A DNA stretch of 37,324 nt from JBBQYA01 sp038209155 (GCA_038209155.1 JBBQYA010000019.1:1-37324); one strand, 5' to 3'. Positions 26,071-34,920 are shown, counted from the first letter of the stretch. The notes: generated from the letters alone by a model not told the origin. A program made the numbers and translations.

Positions 26071-26772
26071 TTGATTGCCTCCTTGAATCACAATACTGCA
26101 ATTATTTTATTTTCTCGTTCTGTAGAAGCAGAAGCTAGAGAAAAAAAGTTTATTGAATCAGTTGGCAAAAAGATTCAAAAACGAATTGCTTCCACTTTTA
26201 TTAATCATACTAAAAGCATTTGCCAAAAAAGTGAATTAACATTTTTTATTTCTGACGAAAAATCTCAACGAGGCTCCAATTTTGGTGAACGAATGTCTTT
26301 TGCAATCGAAGATGTTTTTGAAAAAGGATTTGAAAATGTAATTGTAATTGGAAATGATTGTCCAACAATTTCGACTTCTGATATTTACAGCGCAGCTCTT
26401 TCTTTAAGTACTGGAAATTCAGTAATTGGACCTGCTTCTGATGGTGGAGTTTATCTTTTTGGAATAAACAGAAAAAACTTTTCAAAAGAAAAATTCACCA
26501 ATCTTACTTGGCAAACTAGTAATCTTGGTCTTTCGCTTGAAAACTACTTAAAGCAAGAAAATAGTAGAATTGATTATTTAAAAGAAAAATCAGATGTTGA
26601 TAATCTTTTGTTTATTAAAATTTCAGAAATAAAAAGAATAAAAATATCAATTGCTCGTCTGTTAATTTCTATTTTGTCTAGTTTTTCTCAAAAGAAATAT
26701 ACTGAAGATTTACTAATTCTAAATCCAGTTTTTCTAACTATTCCTAAATTTCGGGGCCCCCCGACTTTCTAA
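26071..26772 (+). CDS. DUF2064/TIGR04282-type nucleotidyltransferase-like glycosyltransferase
   Basis: The 233-residue protein has the CofC/GT-A-like fold of DUF2064: GSNFGERMSFAIEDVFEKGF, VIVIGNDCPTI and VIGPASDGGVYLFGI are its signature blocks, the last holding the presumed nucleotide or metal site. Related proteins are named arsenosugar biosynthesis glycosyltransferases in databases; the reaction here is unknown. The frame has no ATG. TTG at 26071 or 26083 must serve, since an in-frame stop lies at 26056-26058. The last codons (CGG GGC CCC CCG) form a GC-only block unlike the rest. The TonB receptor follows after 102 bases. Confidence 0.78.
   Translation: MIASLNHNTAIILFSRSVEAEAREKKFIESVGKKIQKRIASTFINHTKSICQKSELTFFISDEKSQRGSNFGERMSFAIEDVFEKGFENVIVIGNDCPTISTSDIYSAALSLSTGNSVIGPASDGGVYLFGINRKNFSKEKFTNLTWQTSNLGLSLENYLKQENSRIDYLKEKSDVDNLLFIKISEIKRIKISIARLLISILSSFSQKKYTEDLLILNPVFLTIPKFRGPPTF
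26751..26764. repeat. GC-only inverted repeat at the 3' end of the DUF2064 gene
   Basis: TCGGGG (26751-26756), CC, CCCCGA (26759-26764) is a perfect 6-bp inverted repeat inside the last codons of the gene. It is the most GC-rich short segment I see in this AT-rich window. Confidence 0.6.
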
Positions 26773-26874
26773 TTCCCTTAAATATTTTCAATTTTTACCT
26801 CAAATAAAATTATGATTTGCTGATTTTTATCAACGAATTGATTTTATTATTTCTCACATATTAAAAAAAATTAC

Positions 26875-29865
26875 ATGAAATTTAAATTATACGCAATTGT
26901 ATTTGGAATGCTTTTGTCCACTCAATTAATGGCTCAGCAGGTTCTAGAAATTACATTAAAAAATAAAAACACAAGAACTTCCGCAGAAGGAGTAGTTGTT
27001 ACTTTAAATAATTCACAGATTGGATATTCATCTTCTCAAATTAGTGATATCAACGGAAAAACTAGATTTACTGGTCTAAGTACGTCTGGAGAGTATGTAG
27101 CAAGTATTTCTGGAAATCTAATTTATGCAGATCAAAAATCTGCTCCAGTTTCTTTACGGTCAAATTTCAACCAATCTATTTCTTTTAACTTAACAGAAAA
27201 AGCTTCTATTGAGTTGCAATCGGTTAGTATTGAAGCAAATAGTATTACTAAAATAAATACGTTGAATGGAGAAGTTTCTTCTACTTTAACCCAGCAAGAT
27301 TTAGAATCTTTACCTATTGAAGGTAGAGATATTACTAGGTCATTGTACAGATTACCTAATGTGACACAAGCAACTGGATTTTATCCAGAAGCTCCAAATG
27401 TAAGTATCAATGGAGCCAATGGTTTGTATACTAATTACTTAATTGATGGAATGGATAATAATGAAAACTTTTTGGGTGGTCAAAAATTTGCCGTTCCAGT
27501 TGGTTTTGCAAAAAATGTAACGGTTCTCACCAATACTTTTTCTTCTGAATTTGGAAGAACAGGAAATGGAGTTGTAAACATTACCAGTAGATCTGGAAGT
27601 AACGATTTCGGAGGTGAGCTGTTTTTTATCACTCGGCCAGGTTCTGTTGTTGATTCTGAATCTCCATTTGCGCAAAGAGATCTATCTGGAAATTCTGTAA
27701 AAGATGGTTTTCAGAGATACCAAGCCGGTTTTGGTTTTGGCGGAGCTATTAAAAAAGATAAAACTTTCTATTATCTAAATGCAGAACAAACCATAGATTT
27801 AAAAGATAATTTATTGACATCCCCAGCATTGGGCGTGAATGAAACGATTAGAGGTGAAAATAGATTTACCTATTTATCTGGCAAAATTGATCATATATGG
27901 AATCCAAATTTCAGATCTTCTCTGCGTGTAAATAGTGGTTTAGTAAATATTGAACGACAAGCTGGAGGATTGACTGGAGGAACTTCTTTTTTGAGTGCAG
28001 GAAATAGTCAGGATAGAAATTCAATTTTAATAGCAAATAATAATATTTATTATACTGAAAATTTTTCTTCTGAAACTAACTTACAGTTTTCTAGATTCAG
28101 ATGGAATTATGGAAAAGCAGACAATATAAATTCCCCACAAGTTTCTGTTTTAGGTCCAGATGATGCATCTTTAGCTATTTTAGGTCATCCAGGTTTTGTG
28201 TTTGACAATACCGAAAATACTGAGCAAGTTCAACAAAAGTTCACTTTTTTCAGAGGAAAACATACCTTTAAAACAGGTTTTGATATCATTTCTTCTGATT
28301 TTCAATTGGCAGGTGGAGGAAATCCAAATGGAAACTATACTGTAAAATTAACTCAAGATCAAGTAAATCAAATAAAAGCATTGAACAAAGGTTCGGATTT
28401 AAGTATTAATGATATTCCTACGAACGCTCAGGTTTTAAATTACAATGTAGAAATTAGACCTAATACTTTTGGAAAACGCCAAAATCAAATTTCAATTTAT
28501 GCAGAAGATCAATATTCAGTTACAAATAAATTAAATGTGAGTGCTGGAATTAGATATGATTATGATAATTTATCAGTGGGTGGCTCAGACAAAGGAGATT
28601 TTAATAATATTGCTCCAAGGCTAAGTGCAAATTATAAATTATCTGATAAAAGCGTTTTACGAGCTGGATATGGTATTTTTTATGATAAGATCTTATATGC
28701 TATTTACAGCGATGCTTTACAACAAAATACAGATACTGAAGATTATAAAAAGCAATTGCAAGCATTAAAAGACAAAGGAATTATTTCTGCAGATGCAGAT
28801 TTAGAAAAAATTACTTTTGACGGAAATTTTACTGCTAGTGCATCTAATGTTACTTATTTAAATGGACCAAGTGCAGCAAGTTTACAAGATCAGCGTAACA
28901 AAGCTTTCAGTGGCGAACGAAGAATTTTGAATCCAGATGGATATCAAAATCCTTATACTCATCAGTTTTCTTTGGGCTATCAATATCAAATAGGTGAAAA
29001 TAAATTATTTTATGTGGACTTGTTACATGCACAGTCTAAGAATTTAGCAAGATTAAAAGACTTAAATGCTCCTTCTTCATATAAAGCAGAATTAAATAAT
29101 AATACTCCTAGATCGTTAGCCGATGCAGATTTAACTCGACCAATTGCAATTGAAAATGGCTCAGCCACTATTAATGGTGAGGTTTTAACTGGAGTAGCAA
29201 GAAATATAACGGTTACAGAAATGGAAGGAGAATCAAAGTTTTATGCAGCTAGTTTTAATTTATTAAAAGATAGAGGATTTGATAAATACTCGTATCGACT
29301 AACTTATACTTTGTCGCAATTGAGAAATAATACTGAGGATATTAATTTTAGAGCAGAGGATGCAAATAATTTTGAAGCAGAATGGGGACCATCCATTAAT
29401 GATAGAACACATGTAATGAATGCTTTATTTTACTATTATCCTGTGAAAAATTTGTCTGTTAATTTTGCATCGTTAATTCAAAGTGGACAACCAATTAATA
29501 GAATTCCTGATGCTGCATTTTTTGGAGGAACTACAGATTTAAATGGAGATGGAAGATCTTTTGGAGCTGCCTATGTTGGAAATAGTGATCGTCAACCTGG
29601 AGAAACTAGGAATAATGATCGTTTACCTTGGTCTAATAGTTTTGATGCGGGTGTTCAATATTCATTTCCATTTTCAAATTTATCTCGTTTAGAGATTCGT
29701 GCTGATGTTTTCAATTTATTCAATGTTCAGAATTTGAGTGGATATAGCAATAATGCAAGTCAAAGTAATCAGATTCAAATTGGAAGCAGAGCTTCTGGAG
29801 TAATTCAACAAAAAAACTTTGGTGCACCAAGACAGTTTCAATTTACTGTCCGATATGCAATTTAA
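26875..29865 (+). CDS. TonB-dependent outer-membrane receptor, Oar-like
   Basis: The 996-residue protein has a signal peptide cut near LMAQQ (about residue 20), a carboxypeptidase-regulatory-like domain (about 22-110), a plug domain (about 120-230, with YLIDGMDNNENF and FSSEFGRTGNGVVNITSRSGSN) and a long 22-strand-type barrel ending FQFTVRYAI with the usual terminal aromatic pattern. The plug and barrel openings match Oar-type receptors more than SusC. No SusD-like lipoprotein follows; instead a binding protein and ABC transporter do. It should use TonB energy to bring a specific, unknown ligand across the outer membrane. A 12-bp hairpin separates it from the next gene. Confidence 0.92.
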   Translation: MKFKLYAIVFGMLLSTQLMAQQVLEITLKNKNTRTSAEGVVVTLNNSQIGYSSSQISDINGKTRFTGLSTSGEYVASISGNLIYADQKSAPVSLRSNFNQSISFNLTEKASIELQSVSIEANSITKINTLNGEVSSTLTQQDLESLPIEGRDITRSLYRLPNVTQATGFYPEAPNVSINGANGLYTNYLIDGMDNNENFLGGQKFAVPVGFAKNVTVLTNTFSSEFGRTGNGVVNITSRSGSNDFGGELFFITRPGSVVDSESPFAQRDLSGNSVKDGFQRYQAGFGFGGAIKKDKTFYYLNAEQTIDLKDNLLTSPALGVNETIRGENRFTYLSGKIDHIWNPNFRSSLRVNSGLVNIERQAGGLTGGTSFLSAGNSQDRNSILIANNNIYYTENFSSETNLQFSRFRWNYGKADNINSPQVSVLGPDDASLAILGHPGFVFDNTENTEQVQQKFTFFRGKHTFKTGFDIISSDFQLAGGGNPNGNYTVKLTQDQVNQIKALNKGSDLSINDIPTNAQVLNYNVEIRPNTFGKRQNQISIYAEDQYSVTNKLNVSAGIRYDYDNLSVGGSDKGDFNNIAPRLSANYKLSDKSVLRAGYGIFYDKILYAIYSDALQQNTDTEDYKKQLQALKDKGIISADADLEKITFDGNFTASASNVTYLNGPSAASLQDQRNKAFSGERRILNPDGYQNPYTHQFSLGYQYQIGENKLFYVDLLHAQSKNLARLKDLNAPSSYKAELNNNTPRSLADADLTRPIAIENGSATINGEVLTGVARNITVTEMEGESKFYAASFNLLKDRGFDKYSYRLTYTLSQLRNNTEDINFRAEDANNFEAEWGPSINDRTHVMNALFYYYPVKNLSVNFASLIQSGQPINRIPDAAFFGGTTDLNGDGRSFGAAYVGNSDRQPGETRNNDRLPWSNSFDAGVQYSFPFSNLSRLEIRADVFNLFNVQNLSGYSNNASQSNQIQIGSRASGVIQQKNFGAPRQFQFTVRYAI

Positions 29866-29876
29866 TTATTTTTATG

Positions 29877-29912
29877 GCGCACAATTGAATTCTCAATTGT
29901 GCGCTTAATTTT
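29877..29912 (+). terminator. Hairpin between the TonB receptor and the ABC operon
   Basis: A perfect 12-bp stem from 29877-29888 to 29893-29904 (GCGCACAATTGA and its complement) has a 4-base loop, followed by TTAATTTTATTTT. It starts 11 bases after the receptor stop and ends 13 bases before the binding-protein ATG. It can act as a terminator or as a stability/attenuation hairpin inside one transcript. Confidence 0.75.
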
Positions 29913-29917
29913 ATTTT

Positions 29918-31132
29918 ATGAATAAGCTATTCTTACTATTTTTTACTTTAGCGATATTTTCAATTTCTTGTAATAAAACTAATAAAAAAGAAACTGATCT
30001 AAGTTCTCTAAGTTGGGATCAGATTCTTGAAGAATCAAGAGGAGAAACTGTGAATTGGATGATGTGGACTGGAGATCCAGCCATAAATTCGTACATAAAT
30101 AATTATGTAATTCCAGAAATTAAATCAAAATATGATATAAATCTTAAAATTTCTTCGGGGCAAGGGAGTGTAATAGTTTCTAATTTATTGGCAGAAAATG
30201 ATGCAAATAAATCAGAAAGTGAGTTGGATATGGTTTGGATTAACGGAGAAACATTTTATCAATTAAGACAAATAGATGCTTTGTATGGGCCATTTACAGA
30301 TAAGCTCCCAAATTCTTCTAAGATTGATTTTGAAAATAGATTTATTGGAATAGATTTTCAGCAAAAAATTAGTGGTTATGAATGTCCATGGGGAAATGTA
30401 CAAATGTGTTGGATTTATGATTCAATTCGAGTTCCAAATCCTCCAAATACGATAAATGAACTATCTGTATATATTAAAACTAACCCGGGTAGATTTACTT
30501 TCCCAAATAATTTTACAGGAATGACTTTATTAAAGTCTTGGCTAATAGAATTGGCAGGTGGCGAAAAAGAATTAGCAGGGAAGTTTAATGAGTCAAAATA
30601 TGATTTAGCAGCTAAAAAACTTTGGCAATTCATCAATTCAAATAAATCTAATTTTTGGAAAGAAGGAAAAACATTTCCGAATTCTGTTGCTCCACTTCAT
30701 CAACTTTTTGTCAATAAAGAAGTTGACTTTACTATGAGTAATAATGATGCAGAAGCAGAAAATAAGGTTTCGCAAGGTTTCTTCCCCGTCTCTACTCGTT
30801 CATTTGTACCCGAATATGGATCAATTCAAAATTCTCATTATTTGGGTATTGTGAAAAAATCTAAACATAAAAATGCTGCCGCTGTGGTCATAAACTTTTT
30901 ATTATCTCCAGAAGCGCAACTTAGAAAAATGGATCCAAAAATTTGGGGTGATGGAACTGTTTTAGATAGAAATAAATTAGAACCTGTTTGGCAACAAAAA
31001 TTTAAAGAAGCTGCAAAAAGGAAATATTCTCCAATAAGAACCGATATCCAAGATAAAGCCTTAATGGAATTAGACCCAATTTACATGGTGAAACTATACG
31101 ATGATTTTAGAAAGTATGTGGTTGAAAAGTAA
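29918..31132 (+). CDS. YnjB-like substrate-binding protein (lipoprotein) of an ABC transporter
   Basis: The 404-residue protein begins with a signal ending FSISCNKT, a plausible lipoprotein Cys18. The mature part matches the YnjB family (COG4134): ETVNWMMWTGDPAINSYINNYV, ELDMVWINGETFYQLRQ, QMCWIYDS, and the late PEAQLRKMDPKIWGDGTVLD. These proteins were annotated as putative thiamine- or iron-type binders, but the E. coli YnjBCD substrate is not established. It should collect the ligand in the periplasm for the two permeases. It overlaps the first permease by 32 bases. Confidence 0.88.
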   Translation: MNKLFLLFFTLAIFSISCNKTNKKETDLSSLSWDQILEESRGETVNWMMWTGDPAINSYINNYVIPEIKSKYDINLKISSGQGSVIVSNLLAENDANKSESELDMVWINGETFYQLRQIDALYGPFTDKLPNSSKIDFENRFIGIDFQQKISGYECPWGNVQMCWIYDSIRVPNPPNTINELSVYIKTNPGRFTFPNNFTGMTLLKSWLIELAGGEKELAGKFNESKYDLAAKKLWQFINSNKSNFWKEGKTFPNSVAPLHQLFVNKEVDFTMSNNDAEAENKVSQGFFPVSTRSFVPEYGSIQNSHYLGIVKKSKHKNAAAVVINFLLSPEAQLRKMDPKIWGDGTVLDRNKLEPVWQQKFKEAAKRKYSPIRTDIQDKALMELDPIYMVKLYDDFRKYVVEK

Positions 31133-31970
31133 ATTGAATTCTTTCGGATTTATACTTTTATGTTGCTTAAACATAATTCCTTTGGCTTGTGGGTTTATTT
31201 ATTCTTTGGCCTATAGTTTTGGTTTAGTTGGAATCGGAAATGGTTTTACATTAGTTCATTGGAAAAAAATTTTATTTGATTTCCATATTTATTTTTCTTT
31301 TGCTTATAGTTTTTATATTGCCATTGTTGCATTATTGATCATTGTTTTCACCTCCTTGTTTTTTGCTATTAACTTTAAAAAAAAACTATCAAAAGGCTAT
31401 TTTTCTTACCTTTTGCATATTCCATTAGCTATTCCAGCTATCGTCGCTGGATTTTTAAGTTTTCAATTATTTTCTAAATCTGGCTGGATTTCAAGATTTT
31501 TTTTATCCTTAGGTTTCATAAATACTAATTCGCAATTTCCAGATATAGTAAATGATGATTTTGGAATATCAATAATTATTACCCATGTTTTTATAGCGAT
31601 TCCTTTTTTTACCATTTACTTTCTCAAATTATATCAATCAGAAAACTTAGAATTGTTTTCTAATGCATCATTTACTTTGGGAGCAAATCATTTTCAAACT
31701 AATCAAAAAATAATTATTCCAATTTTATTAAAAGCTGCATTTCCAGTTATTCTTTTATATCTCTTATTCTTGTTTGGATCGTATGAAATTCCCCTTTTAT
31801 TAGGTAGTCAATCGTATGAAATGGTTTCTGTTTTAGCAGAAAGAAAACTACAGCGTTTTGATTTAAATGATATTCCTGGCGGATATGTAATTGCAATTAT
31901 TTATTTTCTAGTCACGAGTATATTTGTTTATCAATCCAATCGGATTAAAAACAATTTTAATCATGTTTAA
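31101..31970 (+). CDS. ABC transporter permease, YnjC N-half-like
   Basis: This 289-residue inner-membrane protein has about six membrane helices. The region NASFTLGANHFQTNQKIIIPILLKAAFP is the EAA-type loop that contacts the ATPase. E. coli YnjC is a single ~510-residue double permease; here its two halves are separate genes, this being the first. The start ATG at 31101 overlaps the binding-protein gene; a second ATG at 31116 is equally possible. It is co-directional with the second permease, overlapping it by 8 bases. Confidence 0.85.
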   Translation: MILESMWLKSKLNSFGFILLCCLNIIPLACGFIYSLAYSFGLVGIGNGFTLVHWKKILFDFHIYFSFAYSFYIAIVALLIIVFTSLFFAINFKKKLSKGYFSYLLHIPLAIPAIVAGFLSFQLFSKSGWISRFFLSLGFINTNSQFPDIVNDDFGISIIITHVFIAIPFFTIYFLKLYQSENLELFSNASFTLGANHFQTNQKIIIPILLKAAFPVILLYLLFLFGSYEIPLLLGSQSYEMVSVLAERKLQRFDLNDIPGGYVIAIIYFLVTSIFVYQSNRIKNNFNHV

Positions 31971-32736
31971 GATTTTTAAGATTATTCTTTTAACTTTTTT
32001 AGGTACAATGTGTATTGTACCTATTATTTATTTACTTATTTTTTCACTTGCAGAAAACTGGTTCTATCCACAAATTTTGCCATCAAACTTAACTTGGAAA
32101 CATTGGAAATACATCACTCAATCTGGGAATAATCTACTTTCAGGGTTTATTTTATCTCTTTTTATATCAACCTCAGTGGGTTTGGTTTCAACTTTTGCAG
32201 GTTTCATCACCAGCAGATTTATTATTAAAAGTAAGAATAAACAAACTTGGCTATTTCTAACTTATTTGCCTTTTGTCTTTTCTCCTGTAATTCTTGGTAT
32301 TTCTGTTTTTGTGATTTTCTTAAAGTTGAATTTGGCAGGTACATTTATTGGAGTTTCGTTAGCACAGCTATTAATAATTTACCCGTTTGCAACTTTGTTT
32401 TTTGTTGGTTTTTGGAACAATAAACATAAACAATTAGAAGAAATAGCAAAAACAATGGGTGCAAATTCATTTCAAGTTTATCAATATGTATTAATTCCAG
32501 CAAGCACTGGAATGTTAATGGTTTGTTTTTTTCAATCATTTTTACTTTCTTGGTTTGAATATGGATTAAGTAGCAGGATTGGAATTGGTAAAGTTAAAAC
32601 ATTGACTATTATTGTTTTCCAATACATAAATGAATCAAATAGCATTTATGCCGCATTAGCTTGTTGTTTAATAATCATTCCTCCTACTGTTTTATTAATT
32701 CTAAACAAAAGGATTTTATTTAGAAAAATAGCATAA
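31963..32736 (+). CDS. ABC transporter permease, YnjC C-half-like
   Basis: The 257-residue inner-membrane protein has six likely helices and the EAA loop EEIAKTMGANSFQVYQYVLIPAS. I chose the ATG at 31963 (MFKIFKIILL), which overlaps the stop of the first permease by 8 bases. An upstream ATG at 31924 would add 13 residues and overlap by 47 bases, which is less likely. It pairs with the first permease to form the transmembrane pore, and its stop overlaps the ATPase start (TAATG). Confidence 0.83.
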   Translation: MFKIFKIILLTFLGTMCIVPIIYLLIFSLAENWFYPQILPSNLTWKHWKYITQSGNNLLSGFILSLFISTSVGLVSTFAGFITSRFIIKSKNKQTWLFLTYLPFVFSPVILGISVFVIFLKLNLAGTFIGVSLAQLLIIYPFATLFFVGFWNNKHKQLEEIAKTMGANSFQVYQYVLIPASTGMLMVCFFQSFLLSWFEYGLSSRIGIGKVKTLTIIVFQYINESNSIYAALACCLIIIPPTVLLILNKRILFRKIA

Positions 32737-33455
32737 TGTTAAAAGCTGATTTTATTTATAAAAGTTATCATCAAGATAAGGTTCTTGACAATATATCTTT
32801 AGAAATTGCTAAAGGTGAAACGCTTTGTATTTTAGGAAAATCGGGTTGTGGTAAAACTACTTTACTAAAAATATTATCAGGTTTAGAAACATTAGAAAAA
32901 GGAAATATTTTTGTCAATAATAAAAGCGTAAATCTTATTCCACCGCACCTTAGAAATATAGTCTATTTAAGTCAAGAAACTTTATTGTTCCCACATTTAT
33001 CAGTTTTTGAAAATATTGCTTTTGGATTAAAAGTTAGAAAAGTCAATAATCTAGAAATAGTAAATTCAGTAAATGAAATGTTAATGAAGTTAGATCTTTC
33101 CGAGCATTCATCAAAAATGCCTCATCAATTGTCTGGTGGTCAGCAACAAAGAGTTTCTTTTGGTAGAGCATTAATTATAAATCCTTCCGTTTTGCTTTTA
33201 GATGAACCATTCGGCAAATTAGATTCAGATACTCGAAAACAGATGCAAGAGTTTTATCGTATTATTAGTCAAAAGTTTTCAATCACTTCCTTGTTCGTAA
33301 CTCATGATCTTAAAGAAGCAATGACAATGGGCGATAAAATTGGATTTATGAAAAATGGTCATTTAAAAATATATCCAAGTGTCAAAGATTTTATGGAAGA
33401 TTCAGAAACTGGAGCTTCCAAGGAAAGAGATTTTTGGACAAATTTGATTGATTAA
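32736..33455 (+). CDS. ABC transporter ATPase, YnjD-like
   Basis: The 239-residue cytosolic ATPase drives import. It has Walker A GKSGCGKTT (34-42), a Q-loop (YLSQETLLFPH), the signature LSGGQQQR, Walker B VLLLDEPFGKLD and the H-loop VTHDLKEA. It is close in form to spermidine/iron/thiamine-type importers and to YnjD (COG4136). It overlaps the second permease by one base, and the radical SAM gene follows after 24 bases, so one transcript is likely. Confidence 0.9.
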   Translation: MLKADFIYKSYHQDKVLDNISLEIAKGETLCILGKSGCGKTTLLKILSGLETLEKGNIFVNNKSVNLIPPHLRNIVYLSQETLLFPHLSVFENIAFGLKVRKVNNLEIVNSVNEMLMKLDLSEHSSKMPHQLSGGQQQRVSFGRALIINPSVLLLDEPFGKLDSDTRKQMQEFYRIISQKFSITSLFVTHDLKEAMTMGDKIGFMKNGHLKIYPSVKDFMEDSETGASKERDFWTNLID

Positions 33456-33479
33456 GAAAAAAAAAATTGTAAAGAAAGT

Positions 33480-34460
33480 ATGAAAGAATTTAATTCATTT
33501 GAGTCCGTTTATTGGGTATTTACTCAACTTTGTAATGATAAATGCGATCATTGTTATAATACTTCTGGTCCGCAAGGAAATAGAATTTCGGATGAAGAAT
33601 GTTTAGCAATAATTTCAAATTTACCAGATCAAATAGATCGTTTGATTTTATCTGGTGGTGAACCTATTGCAGATAAAAAACAATTATTTTTAATATTAGA
33701 TACATTAAAAGCAAAATACCAAGGTCGTACGCAAATAATGTTGCAGACCAATGGAGATCTATTAACAGGAGAAATTTTAGATACTTTAATTGAAAAAGGA
33801 GTCAATAGAATAGACATTGCTAGCATAGATAGATACCATAAACATGCTGGAAATAGAATTGAACAATTGATAACCTTATTTTTATCAAGAGGGATGAGTG
33901 CAGAAGAAACCTCTCCTTTAATAGATAAAGAAAATTACATTCAACCCGTACTTAGTTTTGGATTCTGGGGTGCTACAGAGGAAATGTGGTTGGGTGGAAA
34001 TTGGGCTCGAGGTCGTGCAATAGAAAAGGATAATTGGAAAAAAGATGCAAATCACAATTTTTGTGCAATACTTTCTGGTGCAAAAGGTTTTTTAGGTGGT
34101 ACTGATTTGCCTCAAGAAATCAGTATTCAATTATGGAAAATTAATCCTTGTTGCCCAGGAACTTTATACCCACTTGGAGATGCAAGAACAGAAAAAGTAA
34201 GTGAAGTAATTTCTCGAGTATCCAAAATTGATATTTTTAAAGAATTGAATAAAGGAAATCCTCATGGAATGGGAGAGAGTGTAGGCGTGAGTGAAGAATA
34301 TGGTAAGGAAAGAGTAGAAAAATTACAAAATGTATGTTTATGGTGCGATGAATTTTTTGCTAGACATTATGATATTAAATTTGGGAAATCCAAAATCCCT
34401 GTCGGCGAACCTTCAAATGATCCAATGATATATCTTCCGGTGATAAATACATATTCATAA
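33480..34460 (+). CDS. Radical SAM enzyme with five extra C-terminal cysteines
   Basis: The 326-residue protein has the radical SAM cluster motif CNDKCDHC (Cys18, Cys22, Cys25), then the SAM-binding SGGEP (58-62) and TNGDLL. Cysteines 195, 224, 225, 286 and 289 (in NFC, NPCCPGT, CLWC) are consistent with an auxiliary iron-sulfur cluster of the SPASM or twitch kind. I do not recognise the exact subfamily; it is not the arsenosugar enzyme ArsS by its N-terminus. No small precursor ORF stands next to it, which argues against a peptide-maturation role. It closes the TonB/ABC gene set and may modify the imported compound. Confidence 0.85.
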   Translation: MKEFNSFESVYWVFTQLCNDKCDHCYNTSGPQGNRISDEECLAIISNLPDQIDRLILSGGEPIADKKQLFLILDTLKAKYQGRTQIMLQTNGDLLTGEILDTLIEKGVNRIDIASIDRYHKHAGNRIEQLITLFLSRGMSAEETSPLIDKENYIQPVLSFGFWGATEEMWLGGNWARGRAIEKDNWKKDANHNFCAILSGAKGFLGGTDLPQEISIQLWKINPCCPGTLYPLGDARTEKVSEVISRVSKIDIFKELNKGNPHGMGESVGVSEEYGKERVEKLQNVCLWCDEFFARHYDIKFGKSKIPVGEPSNDPMIYLPVINTYS

Positions 34461-34578
34461 AAAACTAATTATATATTTCGTAACCGCTATATTTTCAGTG
34501 TATTATAAATTTAAACTAGGTATGTTTAAATCAAAAATCCTTAGCATTTAAATCATATAATTTTTTAAATTATTATTC

Positions 34579-34586
34579 TATCTTTG
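34579..34586 (+). promoter_or_regulatory. -7 element of the rpsO promoter
   Basis: TATCTTTG matches TAnnTTTG, preceded by an AT-rich stretch; it lies 42 bases before the rpsO ATG. It should also serve pnp by read-through if the rpsO terminator is leaky. Confidence 0.65.
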
Positions 34587-34628
34587 CACCTCAAATAAAT
34601 TTTTAATTCACTTTAATATTATTCAAGA

Positions 34629-34898
34629 ATGTATTTAAGTACCGAAAAGAAGAAAGAAATCTTCGAAAAACATGGCAAAAACGATGCAGATACCGGTTCT
34701 GCTGAAGGTCAGATTGCCTTATTCTCTTATAGAATTGCACATTTAACTGAGCATCTTAAGAAAAACAGAAAAGATTTTTCAACTCAGCTTTCTTTACAGA
34801 AGCTAGTAGCAAAACGTAGAAGATTATTAAACTTCTTAATCAAAGTTGACATTCTTCGTTACCGTGCTATCATTAAGTTGTTAGAACTAAGAAAATAA
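34629..34898 (+). CDS. rpsO: 30S ribosomal protein S15
   Basis: The 89-residue protein is the standard S15 length. It binds 16S rRNA helices 20-22 early in small-subunit assembly. DTGSAEGQIALFSYRIAHLTEHLKKNRKD and the C-terminal KRRRLLNFLIK and RYRAIIKLLELRK are diagnostic. It stands ahead of pnp, as in many bacteria, with an intrinsic terminator between them. Confidence 0.98.
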   Translation: MYLSTEKKKEIFEKHGKNDADTGSAEGQIALFSYRIAHLTEHLKKNRKDFSTQLSLQKLVAKRRRLLNFLIKVDILRYRAIIKLLELRK

Positions 34899-34920
34899 TT
34901 TTAATAGATTGTTTAAAAAC

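Noticed and set aside
26246..26485. Minus-strand ORF inside the DUF2064 gene
   Set aside because: The opposite frame has clear family motifs; the antisense product is Gln/Leu/Phe-rich low-complexity shadow sequence.
33456..33479. Small precursor peptide gene for the radical SAM enzyme
   Set aside because: The 24-base gap before the enzyme cannot hold one, and no plausible short ORF was seen in the 168 bases after it.
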